Shown here: piece by piece, positions 53,743 to 61,020 of the stretch
Layout: each line of letters begins with the position of its first letter
Numbering within the stretch: the stretch's first letter is position 1
Origin: Prevotella sp.
GTDB lineage: Bacteria; Bacteroidota; Bacteroidia; Bacteroidales; Bacteroidaceae
Assembly: GCA_017477435.1 (NCBI GenBank)
Contig: JAFUVV010000036.1
Span: forward strand, 1 to 61,174
Reading direction: 5' to 3'
DNA length: 61,174 nucleotides
Program-made: the position numbers and the translations under genes
The notes under the pieces: model-generated
What the model was told of the DNA's origin: nothing
The model's input: only the letters and a program-made list of their open reading frames with translations
Database searches by the model: none

Positions 53743-55007
53743 CGACAAAAGATATACGCATTTCAGACTACGACTACGCTCTTCCCGACGAGCGGATAGC
53801 AAAATATCCTGCCCCGGAGCGCGACATGAGCAAGCTTCTTGTGTATGATGGCGGCACGGTGGGCGAGGATGTCTTTCGCAGCGTGGGGAAATATATCCCC
53901 ACAGGGGCACTGATGGTGTTCAACAATGCGAAAGTCATACAGGCTCGTATACATTTCAGGAAGAGCACCGGCGCACGGATAGAGGTGTTCCTTCTCGAGC
54001 CACATGCTCCTGCCGACTACGAGAGCATGTTCCAGCAGACGGGGGAGTGCAGCTGGGTGTGTATGGTGGGCAATCTGAAGAAATGGAAAGGTGAGCCTTT
54101 GGTGCTCGACGCCGGCGACGGTCTTCGCCTGACGGCAACGCTCGGAGGTGCTGTAGGCACAGGCTATGAGGTCAGGTTCAGATGGGATGCGCCCGGGATG
54201 TCGTTTGCCGAAGTGATCGACAGGGTAGGCGAACTGCCTATTCCTCCATATCTGAACAGAGCGTCAGAGGAAAGCGACAAGAGCACATATCAGACGGTAT
54301 ACTCGAAGATAAAAGGTTCGGTTGCAGCACCTACGGCAGGGTTGCATTTCACCGAGCGCGTGCTCAGCGACATCCGCAGCCGCGGGATCGACACGGCAGA
54401 GCTCACACTTCATGTGGGTGCAGGCACGTTCCGCCCGGTAAAGAGTGAGCGCATAGGCGAGCACGACATGCACAGCGAGGCATTCGCCGTGAGCCGCAGG
54501 ACGATAGAAAGCATCCTTGCTCACGACTGTCGCGTGGTGGCCGTGGGGACAACAAGCGTGAGGACAATAGAGAGTCTCTACTATATAGGCATGATGCTGC
54601 GCGACAATCCCGCTGCCGACGAAGACGACATACATGTCGGGCAGTGGCAGCCGTATGAGGAGGAAAAGCCCACCCCTGCCCCCTCATTGGGGAGGGAAAC
54701 CCAGAAGAAAGAAGGGAGAGACAAAGAGTCGGAACAGGAAGCACTCGAGGCTATACTCGCATGGATGGACAGCAAGGGTATAGAGGTGATAAATGCCACT
54801 ACGCGCATAATAATTGCACCAGGATATCGTTTTCATTACGTAGAGCGGCTGATTACGAATTTCCATCAGCCACAGAGCACCCTCTTGCTCCTCATCAGTG
54901 CCTTCATCAGCGACGACTGGCGGAAGGTGTACTCCTACGCTCTCGAAAACGGGTTCCGCTTCCTCAGCTACGGCGACAGCTCGATACTCATCCCGAAGCG
55001 GAGATAG
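53739..55007 (+). CDS. queA: tRNA preQ1 ribosyltransferase-isomerase QueA with repeat-derived insert
   Basis: 422 residues, clearly longer than the usual about 345-360. LPDERIAKYPAPERDMSKLL, APTAGLHFTERVL and NFHQPQSTLLLLISAF are diagnostic. Transfers the ribose of SAM to preQ1 in tRNA, making epoxyqueuosine. Between VGQWQPYEEE (about 300-309) and the conserved WMDSKGIEVINATTRIIIAPGY lies a Pro/Lys/Glu-rich stretch (about 308-331, KPTPAPSLGRETQKKEGRDK) coded by a copy of the CCTCCCC..GGGGAGG intergenic repeat at 54668-54735. The rest is intact. Confidence 0.95.
   Translation: MTTKDIRISDYDYALPDERIAKYPAPERDMSKLLVYDGGTVGEDVFRSVGKYIPTGALMVFNNAKVIQARIHFRKSTGARIEVFLLEPHAPADYESMFQQTGECSWVCMVGNLKKWKGEPLVLDAGDGLRLTATLGGAVGTGYEVRFRWDAPGMSFAEVIDRVGELPIPPYLNRASEESDKSTYQTVYSKIKGSVAAPTAGLHFTERVLSDIRSRGIDTAELTLHVGAGTFRPVKSERIGEHDMHSEAFAVSRRTIESILAHDCRVVAVGTTSVRTIESLYYIGMMLRDNPAADEDDIHVGQWQPYEEEKPTPAPSLGRETQKKEGRDKESEQEALEAILAWMDSKGIEVINATTRIIIAPGYRFHYVERLITNFHQPQSTLLLLISAFISDDWRKVYSYALENGFRFLSYGDSSILIPKRR
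54668..54735 (-). repeat. Intergenic-type REP palindrome inserted in queA
   Basis: Contains CCCCCTCATTGGGGAGGG (54679-54696) with an upstream AAAGCCCACCCCTGC that matches the reverse complement of the sequence flanking the 45526 palindrome (GGCTTGGCGGGGCTTT). Frame is kept. Confidence 0.75.
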
Positions 55008-55077
55008 CTTCTCTCAGATGCTTTAATACATAAGGAAAAGAACAACTCAAAGATACAGAAACGATAGAGAGACATCA

Positions 55078-55165
55078 GTACAAAGCCCATGTACTGCGAG
55101 TACAAGAACCATGTACTCTGCGTACAAGGCCCGTGTACTCAGAGTACAAAGCCTTTGTACTGGCT
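55078..55165. repeat. GTAC array 6: four 22-bp units
   Basis: Units start at 55078, 55100, 55122 and 55144; all read GTACAAG/GTACAAA, the opposite orientation to array 5. Lies 32 bp before the smr start, so it is probably in its 5' leader or promoter region. Confidence 0.95.
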
Positions 55166-55196
55166 ACTCTCTTCGACAGTGATAAACGCAAGCGAT

Positions 55197-56216
55197 ATGA
55201 AAATTGGTGACAAAGTAGTATTTCTCAGTGAGACGGGCGGCGGTACGGTGGCCGGATTCCAAGGTAAGAACATCGTCTTGGTGGAGGATGCCGACGGCTT
55301 CCAGATACCGATGACGCTGAACGATGTCGTCGTGGTAGATGATACCAACGACTATTCGTCGGCGCATAGCGTGGAGAGCCGGAAGAAGAAGGCCGACGTC
55401 GACGACAACGTTAGCGTCAACCTAAACCTTAACGACAAGCGAGAGGAAAGTCGGCCTGAGGCACAGGAGCGTGAAGGAGGCGACGTGCTGAGCGTGTGGC
55501 TCGCCTTCGTGCCTGTCGATGCCCGCGACATGAGCAATACCACTTTCGAGTGCTATATAGTGAACGACAGTAATTTCTTCATCAACTTCACATACCTCTC
55601 CGCCGAGGCATCGCGATGGAGCCTGCGACACACCGACGTCGTCGAGCCGAACACGAAATACTTCATCGAGGAACTGTCCCACTCGCAGATAAGCGAGATT
55701 GAGCACGTGCAGATACAGTTAATTGCCTACAAGCACGACAAACCTTTCCTACTGAAAGCACCCGTCAGTGCCGACCTGAGGATAGACGGCGTGAAGTTCT
55801 TCAAACTCCACACTTTCCGGCAGAACATCTACTTCGAGCAGCCGGCACTGCTGTTTCCTCTGGTGGAGAAGGAAGAAGCAAAGCCCATCCCCAGCACAAA
55901 CAAGATGGTGGGGGAAAAGAAGCAAGATGAGAAAGAGATACTGGTGGTCGACTTGCACTCCTCCGAACTGCTCGAGACCACTTCGGGCATGAACAATACG
56001 GAGATACTGCAGTATCAACTGCGCGAGTTTAATTCTGTTATGAAAGAGCAGATGAAGAACCGCGGCAAGAAGATAGTCTTCATTCATGGCAAGGGCCAAG
56101 GCATCTTGCGACAGGCAATACTCCACGAACTCAGGACAAAGTACAAGTCGTGTATGTTTCAGGACGCCTCGTTCCGCGAATACGGATATGGCGCCACGCA
56201 AGTGACAATAAGATGA
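55197..56216 (+). CDS. Smr-domain protein (DUF2027-like N-terminus)
   Basis: 339 residues from ATG 55197 (MKIGDKVVFLSETGGGTVAG, an SH3-like barrel); the open frame upstream runs through the GTAC array and is not native. Middle beta domain (VWLAFVPVDARDMSNTTFECYIVNDSNF). C-terminal Smr domain: VVDLHSSELL (DLH) and KIVFIHGKGQGILRQAILHEL (about 292-312), the nicking-nuclease fold of MutS2. An AACGTTAGCG-type word codes NVSVNLNLND at residues 71-80 in the linker. DNA or RNA substrate unknown. Confidence 0.88.
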   Translation: MKIGDKVVFLSETGGGTVAGFQGKNIVLVEDADGFQIPMTLNDVVVVDDTNDYSSAHSVESRKKKADVDDNVSVNLNLNDKREESRPEAQEREGGDVLSVWLAFVPVDARDMSNTTFECYIVNDSNFFINFTYLSAEASRWSLRHTDVVEPNTKYFIEELSHSQISEIEHVQIQLIAYKHDKPFLLKAPVSADLRIDGVKFFKLHTFRQNIYFEQPALLFPLVEKEEAKPIPSTNKMVGEKKQDEKEILVVDLHSSELLETTSGMNNTEILQYQLREFNSVMKEQMKNRGKKIVFIHGKGQGILRQAILHELRTKYKSCMFQDASFREYGYGATQVTIR

Positions 56217-56292
56217 AACCTCACGGGGAAATGAAGAATTGCGTGACCCGACGACCACGAAAGTGATAATTATTAATTATGCATTATAAATT

Positions 56293-58191
56293 ATGAAATA
56301 CGGATTTGTGACAATTGCCTCTGCAATACCCGAGATGAGGGTGGCAAACGTTGACTTCAATGCAGAGAAGATGCTCGACCAGATTTATGAGGCCGACAGT
56401 AAAGGTGTGGAAATAATCGTATTTCCAGAGTTGAGTATCACGGGATACACATGTCAGGATCTCTTCTATCAGCAGACCCTCATCGATGCTACCGAGGCAG
56501 CCGTGGTGAAGATGCTCGAGAAGACGCGCAGCCTCGACATCATCTCTATCGTGGGCGCTCCAGTGCATGTGGGCGACTTGCTCATGAACTGCGCCATCGT
56601 GATGCAGCACGGACGCATATTGGGCATCGTGTCGAAGACATACCTGCCAAACTATGGCGAGTTCTACGAGAAACGCTGGTTTGCATCCACGCAGGACCTG
56701 AATCCAAAGACCATCCGCTATGCCGGCAACACCGTCGACATCTCTGCCGACCACATGCTCTTCCGCACGGCAGCAGGAGTGACCTTCGGTGTCGAGATAT
56801 GCGAAGACGTGTGGGCTCCAGTACCGCCAAGCAACCATCTCGCCCTGGCCGGTGCAGAGATAATATTCAATCTCTCCGCTACCGACGAGGTGGTGGAAAA
56901 ACATGCTTACCTGCTCGGACTCCTTGCCCAGCAGAGTGCACGAATGATAACAGGCTACGTGTACAGCAGTTGCGGCTTCGGCGAAAGCTCCGGCGACCTG
57001 GTATATGCAGGCAACGCGCTGATATACGAGAATGGAAGCCTCGTGGCAAAGTCGAATCGATTCTCAATAGAACCGCAGTTGGTCGTCTCGCAGATCGACG
57101 TGGAAAAGCTCCGGCTTGAGCGCAGGAAGAACACCACCTTCATCAATGCACAGCGGGGAGAGAAAGCAATCATCGTCGATACCGACAAGATAGGCAAACA
57201 CGAGTTCACTCTCCTTCGAAACATAAATCCCCATCCGTTCATCCCGTCGGAGAAAAGCATGACGGAGACGTGCGAAGAGATTTTCAGCATACAGTCGCAT
57301 GCCCTTGCCCGCCGACTGATTCACACCAGATGCAAGAAAGTCGTGCTGGGTATTAGCGGCGGACTCGATTCCACCCTCGCACTCATTGCATGCTCACGCA
57401 CCTTCGACATGCTCGGCTATCCTCATTCCGACATCATCGCCGTCACCATGCCAGGGTTCGGTACGACAGGACGTACATATAAGAATGCCCTCGAACTGAT
57501 AAAAGTCTATGGCGCCACACTCCTGGAGATAAACATTGCGGCAAGCGTCAGTCAGCATTTCAAAGACATCGGACAAGACCCCGACAAGCACGATGCCACC
57601 TACGAAAACTCACAGGCTCGCGAGCGGACACAGATACTGATGGACCTCGCCAACAAGCATTCGGCCATCGTCGTGGGTACAGGCGACTTGTCGGAACTTG
57701 CACTGGGATGGGCAACATACAACGGCGACCACATGTCGATGTATGGACTCAACGCAGGAATACCGAAGACACTCGTGCGCTGTCTCGTGGCATATGAAGC
57801 AGGGGAGAAACATTCCAGCCTGCTGCTCGATATCCTCGACACACCGATAAGCCCCGAACTCACTCCCGCCGCTAACGACGGAACAATCGAACAGAAGACA
57901 GAAGACATCGTAGGGCCATACGATCTCCACGACTTCTTCATCTACTATTTCCTACGCTTCGGATTCACTCCGGAGAAAATCAAGGCAATGGCAGTGAAGG
58001 CCTTCGAAGGCATATATGAAGCCGATACGGTAGGGAAGTGGCTCAAGGTATTCCTCCGTCGATTCTTCTCGCAGCAGTTCAAGCGTTCATGTCTGCCCGA
58101 CGGCCCGAAGGTGGGAAGCGTGAGTCTGTCGCCACGAGGCGATTGGAGAATGCCAAGCGATGCAACGGCTTCAACATGGGAAGAATCTTAA
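56293..58191 (+). CDS. nadE: Glutamine-dependent NAD+ synthetase
   Basis: 632 residues, two domains. N-terminal glutaminase of the nitrilase fold with Glu46 (FPELSITGY), Lys115 (SKTYLPNYGEF) and Cys171 (GVEICEDVW); C-terminal synthetase with the PP-loop SGGLDSTLAL (about 355-364) and GTGDLSELALGW. Makes NAD from NaAD, ATP and glutamine-derived ammonia. Preceded by TAATTATTAATTATGCATT repeat words; ATG chosen directly after them. Confidence 0.96.
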   Translation: MKYGFVTIASAIPEMRVANVDFNAEKMLDQIYEADSKGVEIIVFPELSITGYTCQDLFYQQTLIDATEAAVVKMLEKTRSLDIISIVGAPVHVGDLLMNCAIVMQHGRILGIVSKTYLPNYGEFYEKRWFASTQDLNPKTIRYAGNTVDISADHMLFRTAAGVTFGVEICEDVWAPVPPSNHLALAGAEIIFNLSATDEVVEKHAYLLGLLAQQSARMITGYVYSSCGFGESSGDLVYAGNALIYENGSLVAKSNRFSIEPQLVVSQIDVEKLRLERRKNTTFINAQRGEKAIIVDTDKIGKHEFTLLRNINPHPFIPSEKSMTETCEEIFSIQSHALARRLIHTRCKKVVLGISGGLDSTLALIACSRTFDMLGYPHSDIIAVTMPGFGTTGRTYKNALELIKVYGATLLEINIAASVSQHFKDIGQDPDKHDATYENSQARERTQILMDLANKHSAIVVGTGDLSELALGWATYNGDHMSMYGLNAGIPKTLVRCLVAYEAGEKHSSLLLDILDTPISPELTPAANDGTIEQKTEDIVGPYDLHDFFIYYFLRFGFTPEKIKAMAVKAFEGIYEADTVGKWLKVFLRRFFSQQFKRSCLPDGPKVGSVSLSPRGDWRMPSDATASTWEES

Positions 58192-58212
58192 AAAAAAGAA
58201 AGGCAAAAAACT

Positions 58213-59013
58213 GTGAATTTCATTTCATTTGGAAGCGGAAGTAGTGGAAACTGCTATTATATAAAGCATAACGGTGAGGCTATACTGATCGATGCCGGTA
58301 TAGGTCTCCGTACACTGAAGAAAGCGGCCTACGAGTATAACATCGACCTCAGTCTGGCGCGTGCTTTGCTCATTACTCATGATCACGCCGACCACGTGAA
58401 GTCTGTCGGCTCGTTGAGCACAGAACTTGCAATACCAGTGTATGCCACGTCAATATCCCACCACGGAATAGAAGAAAACCACTTCATAAAAAAGAAAGTC
58501 TCTGCCGACAAAAAGCGCACGATCGTGCCGGGAGAAGAGTTCAGCATCGGTCCGTTTAGGATTACTCCAATCGAGGTGCCTCACGACAGCCACGACTGCG
58601 TGGGATACTTCATCATCGTGGAGAACATCTCCTTCTGTCTGTTGACCGACATCGGTGAGGTGAGTCCAGCAACAGGAGAGTATATCTCGCGGGCAAACTA
58701 TCTTGTCATCGAGGCTAACTACGACCCCGAAATGCTGGCAGCCGGACCATATCCTGAATTCCTCCGCAACCGTATCGACAGCACACATGGCCATCTGAGC
58801 AATATCGATTGCGCACGTGCCATCACCAGCTATGCCACTCCAAACCTGCACCATGTATGGCTATGTCATCTCAGTCAGGAAAACAACCATCCTGTGCTCG
58901 CCCGAAAGACAGTAGAAATGATGCTGCGTCAAAGCGGAATCTGTGTAGGAGTAGACTTCCAGATGGACGTCCTCAACAGAAAGCGCCCAACAGGATTATT
59001 CAATCTCGAATGA
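58213..59013 (+). CDS. MBL-fold metallohydrolase (WalJ/YycJ-like)
   Basis: 266 residues from GTG 58213 (NFISFGSGSSGNCYYI). Metal-binding THDHADH (55-61), later His residues in VPHDSHDCVGY and HLSN/CHLSQENNHP, and an acidic DIGE. Family members are 5'-3' DNA exonucleases or regulators tied to cell-wall stress. Starts 22 bp after nadE; a terminator follows at 59061. Confidence 0.88.
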   Translation: MNFISFGSGSSGNCYYIKHNGEAILIDAGIGLRTLKKAAYEYNIDLSLARALLITHDHADHVKSVGSLSTELAIPVYATSISHHGIEENHFIKKKVSADKKRTIVPGEEFSIGPFRITPIEVPHDSHDCVGYFIIVENISFCLLTDIGEVSPATGEYISRANYLVIEANYDPEMLAAGPYPEFLRNRIDSTHGHLSNIDCARAITSYATPNLHHVWLCHLSQENNHPVLARKTVEMMLRQSGICVGVDFQMDVLNRKRPTGLFNLE

Positions 59014-59060
59014 CAGGACTGCTTTCAAATTATGAAAGCAAATGGTTAAGACAAACACAA

Positions 59061-59089
59061 AGAAGCAACCCTTTCGGATTGCTTCTTTT
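59061..59089 (+). terminator. Terminator after the MBL gene
   Basis: Stem AGAAGCAA / TTGCTTCT, then TTTT. It directly abuts the tRNA-3'-end-like sequence at 59090. Confidence 0.85.
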
Positions 59090-59132
59090 GCGGAGAGAGA
59101 GGGATTCTCTAGCGGAAGGAGGGGATTTCTCC
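59090..59132 (-). other. Two adjacent tRNA-3'-end-like sequences (candidate attachment site)
   Basis: 59090-59110 (GCGGAGAGAGAGGGATTCTCT) and 59112-59132 (GCGGAAGGAGGGGATTTCTCC). On the minus strand both end in CTCTC/TCCTTCCGC after an AATCC, like the acceptor and T-arm of a tRNA; no complete tRNA can be folded. Partners at 60850 and 60998. Confidence 0.5.
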
Positions 59133-59222
59133 AAACACCCCTGAAATTCAGTCTTTATCAGCCTTTTATCTGCTAGCCCTGCTTTGGGCAGTCGCAAATA
59201 TTAACATCACTTGTTGTTGCTG

Positions 59223-59254
59223 CAAAAGTAGCCATAATATCTGGAACCATCAAA
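59223..59254 (-). promoter_or_regulatory. Orphan promoter facing the tRNA-like remnants
   Basis: Minus strand: TTTG (59254-59251), 20-nt spacer, TACTTTTG (59230-59223). No gene lies downstream before the convergent MBL gene. Part of the 59014-59689 gap, which otherwise holds the terminator, the tRNA-like sequences and the broken zinc-ribbon gene. Confidence 0.55.
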
Positions 59255-59311
59255 TAATAGCAGTACATTTTAATCATTTTTGGTTTCTGAAGCTTTTTCG
59301 ATATAATTCAT

Positions 59312-59319
59312 TACCTTTG
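59312..59319 (+). promoter_or_regulatory. -7 element for the zinc-ribbon gene
   Basis: TACCTTTG, 27 nt before ATG 59347. The -33 region is poor (TCTG). Confidence 0.5.
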
Positions 59320-59346
59320 TCCCTCAAAAAAAGAGGAGTAAAGAAA

Positions 59347-59457
59347 ATGGAACAATAAGAAACAGGACAATGCCCCTGCTGCGGGTCTGAAGACGTGCAG
59401 CTATGCGATGACGGTACATTCATCTGCATGCAATGTGGCGAGACACTAAATAAATAG
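59347..59457 (+). pseudogene. Tiny zinc-ribbon protein interrupted by a stop at codon 4
   Basis: ATG GAA CAA TAA, then an open frame ETGQCPCCGSEDVQL...FICMQCGETLNK ending in TAG. The two CxxC pairs (C9/C12, C27/C30 counting the stop as residue 4) form a classic zinc ribbon of about 36 residues. One base change (AAA to TAA) would explain the stop. Promoter-like TACCTTTG and a purine-rich leader precede it, so it was probably a real gene. Could also be a sequencing error or start at a non-ATG codon. Confidence 0.6.
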
Positions 59458-59675
59458 CGACAGGTAACCACAGAAAAACAGAATTAGGTGCCACCAATGT
59501 TTAATGAAGTTTAAGGATTTGTCAGTAATGTTTATCGTAGTATAAAATCAATGCCATTCTGTCCTCAACTGGAAGTCAATTTGTCATTCGGCACGTTTGT
59601 TGCACCAACATTCAGTGAGAGCTGGAACTAAGGCGAAGGCAATCAAACAATATACGTTCAACTTAAAATATAATT

Positions 59676-59682
59676 AGGAGGT
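59676..59682 (+). promoter_or_regulatory. Strong Shine-Dalgarno of hsp20
   Basis: AGGAGGT, 7 nt before ATG 59690. Decides the start against the TTG at 59684. Such a site is unusual for this genome. Confidence 0.85.
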
Positions 59683-59689
59683 ATTGATT

Positions 59690-60115
59690 ATGTTACCAGT
59701 AATGTTTAAAAACAGTTGGTTCCCAACAGTATTTGAAGATTTCCTGAACACTGATTTCATGCCTCGCGCCAATACAACGGCACCCGCAGTCAATGTCATG
59801 GAGGACGAGAAGGCTTATACCATGGAGCTTGCAGCCCCTGGCATCAAGAAAGAATTTTGCAGAGTGAGTATCAATGACGAGGACAACCTCACCATCGCCA
59901 TTGAGAACAAGCAGGAACATAAGCATGAGGACAAGCATCACCACTACCTGCGCCGTGAGTTCAGCTACTCGAACTACGAGCAGAACTACACGTTGCCGGA
60001 CGATGTGGAGAAAGACAAGATCTCAGCCAAGGTAGAAGACGGCATCTTGACGGTTGTCCTCCCGAAGGTAGAAAAAGAGGAGAAGAAGACAGCCAAGTCC
60101 ATCGAGGTACATTAA
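59690..60115 (+). CDS. Small heat-shock protein (Hsp20/alpha-crystallin)
   Basis: 141 residues. MLPVMFKNSWFPTVFEDFLN is the usual N-terminal arm; the alpha-crystallin domain spans about 33-125 (PAVNVMEDEKAYTMELAAPGIKKEFCRVSI ... KISAKVEDGILTVVLPK, with the GILTVVLPK signature). ATP-independent holdase. His/Glu/Lys-rich insert HKHEDKHHHYLRREF at about 83-97 is typical of Bacteroidetes versions. Has a strong Shine-Dalgarno and its own terminator, between the tRNA-like repeats. Confidence 0.95.
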   Translation: MLPVMFKNSWFPTVFEDFLNTDFMPRANTTAPAVNVMEDEKAYTMELAAPGIKKEFCRVSINDEDNLTIAIENKQEHKHEDKHHHYLRREFSYSNYEQNYTLPDDVEKDKISAKVEDGILTVVLPKVEKEEKKTAKSIEVH

Positions 60116-60136
60116 AGTTCACTCTCATAGCATAGC

Positions 60137-60175
60137 AAAGGGAGCAACACTTTCAAGGTGCTGCTCCCTTTACTT
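60137..60175 (+). terminator. Terminator after hsp20
   Basis: Stem AAAGGGAGCA / TGCTCCCTTT with additional CAC/GTG pairs, followed by ACTTT. Could also serve the convergent YolD-like gene. Confidence 0.85.
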
Positions 60176-60200
60176 TATATAGATTTGGTTACGATGGTTG

Positions 60201-60602
60201 TCAGAATTGCAGATCCATGATGTTGTCTATCGGTATTATCGTCCCATCTTCCATTTTCATTATCTGTTCATAGGTATCAATCTTCTTCAGCTTTCCCGAA
60301 ACAGTCATGTATGCCCCTCCAGCCTTGTGTTCATCAGGCTTGAAATAGGAAACTGCCACCACAGGATGTTTCTCCAAGCTGTCCATTAACTCTGAAAAAA
60401 TGCGGTTCAGCCGCTCGTTGTCATATACATCCAGTTCCACCTGCCTGTCGGTCAGCCGTGCCGTCTCGTGGATAACGGCATCATAGCCGGTCAGTGAGGC
60501 AAAGGGTGCAAACTGGGCGGCACGTGCCTCCATCGGCATCTGCGGATGATTCCGTGATTCATGGTGCGGCAGGTTGATGATGTCCGAATAGTCTTCTTTC
60601 AT
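60201..60602 (-). CDS. YolD-like family protein
   Basis: 133 residues. YSDIINLPHHESRNHPQMPMEARAAQFAPFASLTGYDAVIHETARLT (about 5-51) is close to the N-terminus of YolD-like proteins that are common on Firmicutes and Bacteroidetes mobile elements, often beside Y-family DNA polymerase genes. The rest is a small beta-rich domain. A clear AGGAGG (minus strand 60617-60612) lies 9 nt before the ATG. No polymerase gene is within the window. Role unknown. Confidence 0.75.
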   Translation of the reverse strand: MKEDYSDIINLPHHESRNHPQMPMEARAAQFAPFASLTGYDAVIHETARLTDRQVELDVYDNERLNRIFSELMDSLEKHPVVAVSYFKPDEHKAGGAYMTVSGKLKKIDTYEQIMKMEDGTIIPIDNIMDLQF

Positions 60603-60611
60603 GCTTTATGT

Positions 60612-60617
60612 CCTCCT
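60612..60617 (-). promoter_or_regulatory. Shine-Dalgarno of the YolD-like gene
   Basis: AGGAGG on the minus strand, 9 nt before the ATG; second strong SD in this small region. Confidence 0.8.
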
Positions 60618-60754
60618 ATCTGTGCGTTACGTTCTTTGGCCGTGGCCCCTTCCTCGAACAGAAGACAACCTTTGATAAGTTGACAGACCAAAACAAGCAA
60701 ACAAATGCGCGAACGCTTTCGTTAAACCGCCAACGCTTCGTCTCTGCAAAAACC

Positions 60755-60767
60755 GCGAACAGTTCGC
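60755..60767. promoter_or_regulatory. Inverted repeat GCGAAC-a-GTTCGC upstream of the YolD-like gene
   Basis: 13-bp dyad about 150 bp upstream of the start. Similar half-sites (GCGAACG) occur at 60709-60715. Resembles an operator, but the half-site spacing differs from the Gram-positive LexA box. Confidence 0.35.
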
Positions 60768-60782
60768 TATTTTAACAAAACA

Positions 60783-60813
60783 AAAACGCTAACTTGTTGT
60801 AAGTCAGCGTTTT
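60783..60813. terminator. Hairpin, probable terminator
   Basis: AAAACGCT..ACT / AGT..AGCGTTTT stem with flanking A and T runs; can work in both directions. Confidence 0.7.
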
Positions 60814-60822
60814 ATTTCATGA

Positions 60823-60849
60823 AAAAAGGTGAACAGCGTTCACCTTTTT
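60823..60849. terminator. Perfect 12-bp hairpin, probable bidirectional terminator
   Basis: AAAAAGGTGAAC-agc-GTTCACCTTTTT. It abuts the tRNA-like sequence at 60850, just as the 59061 terminator abuts 59090. Confidence 0.85.
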
Positions 60850-60872
60850 GCGGAGAGAGAGGATTATGAACC
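60850..60872 (-). other. tRNA-3'-end-like sequence (candidate attachment site)
   Basis: GCGGAGAGAGAGG followed by ATTATGAACC; on the minus strand GGTTCATAAT then CCTCTCTCTCCGC, a T-arm plus acceptor end. Shares 13 bp with 59090. No full tRNA folds around it. Confidence 0.5.
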
Positions 60873-60997
60873 GCTCTCCTAAAGCGTTGATTATCAGTCT
60901 CATTAATCTCTACTTTACTGTCAGTGTAACACTTTTGTCACCAAAAGCCTTTTTTGAGACTTGTAACTGACTGATATTCAACTATCTTATTTTTTAA

Positions 60998-61020
60998 GCG
61001 GAAGGAGAGGGTTTTGAACC
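60998..61020 (-). other. tRNA-3'-end-like sequence (candidate attachment site)
   Basis: GCGGAAGGAGAGGGTTTTGAACC; shares GCGGAAGGAG with 59112. The remaining bases to the window end (61021-61174) show no gene; GTAACAC words recur at 60925 and 61073-61092. Confidence 0.5.

Noticed and set aside
55089..55196. N-terminal extension of the Smr protein through GTAC array 6
   Set aside because: Array-coded residues (GTAC units in rotating frames); the family starts at MKIGDKV, ATG 55197.
60755..60767. LexA box before the YolD-like gene
   Set aside because: Half-sites CGAAC/GTTCG are right but the spacer is 1 nt, not 4; kept only as a weak inverted repeat.
60850..61020. A complete tRNA gene near the right edge
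   Set aside because: Only acceptor/T-arm-like ends are present; no D-arm, anticodon arm or matching 5' acceptor strand can be found within 90 nt.
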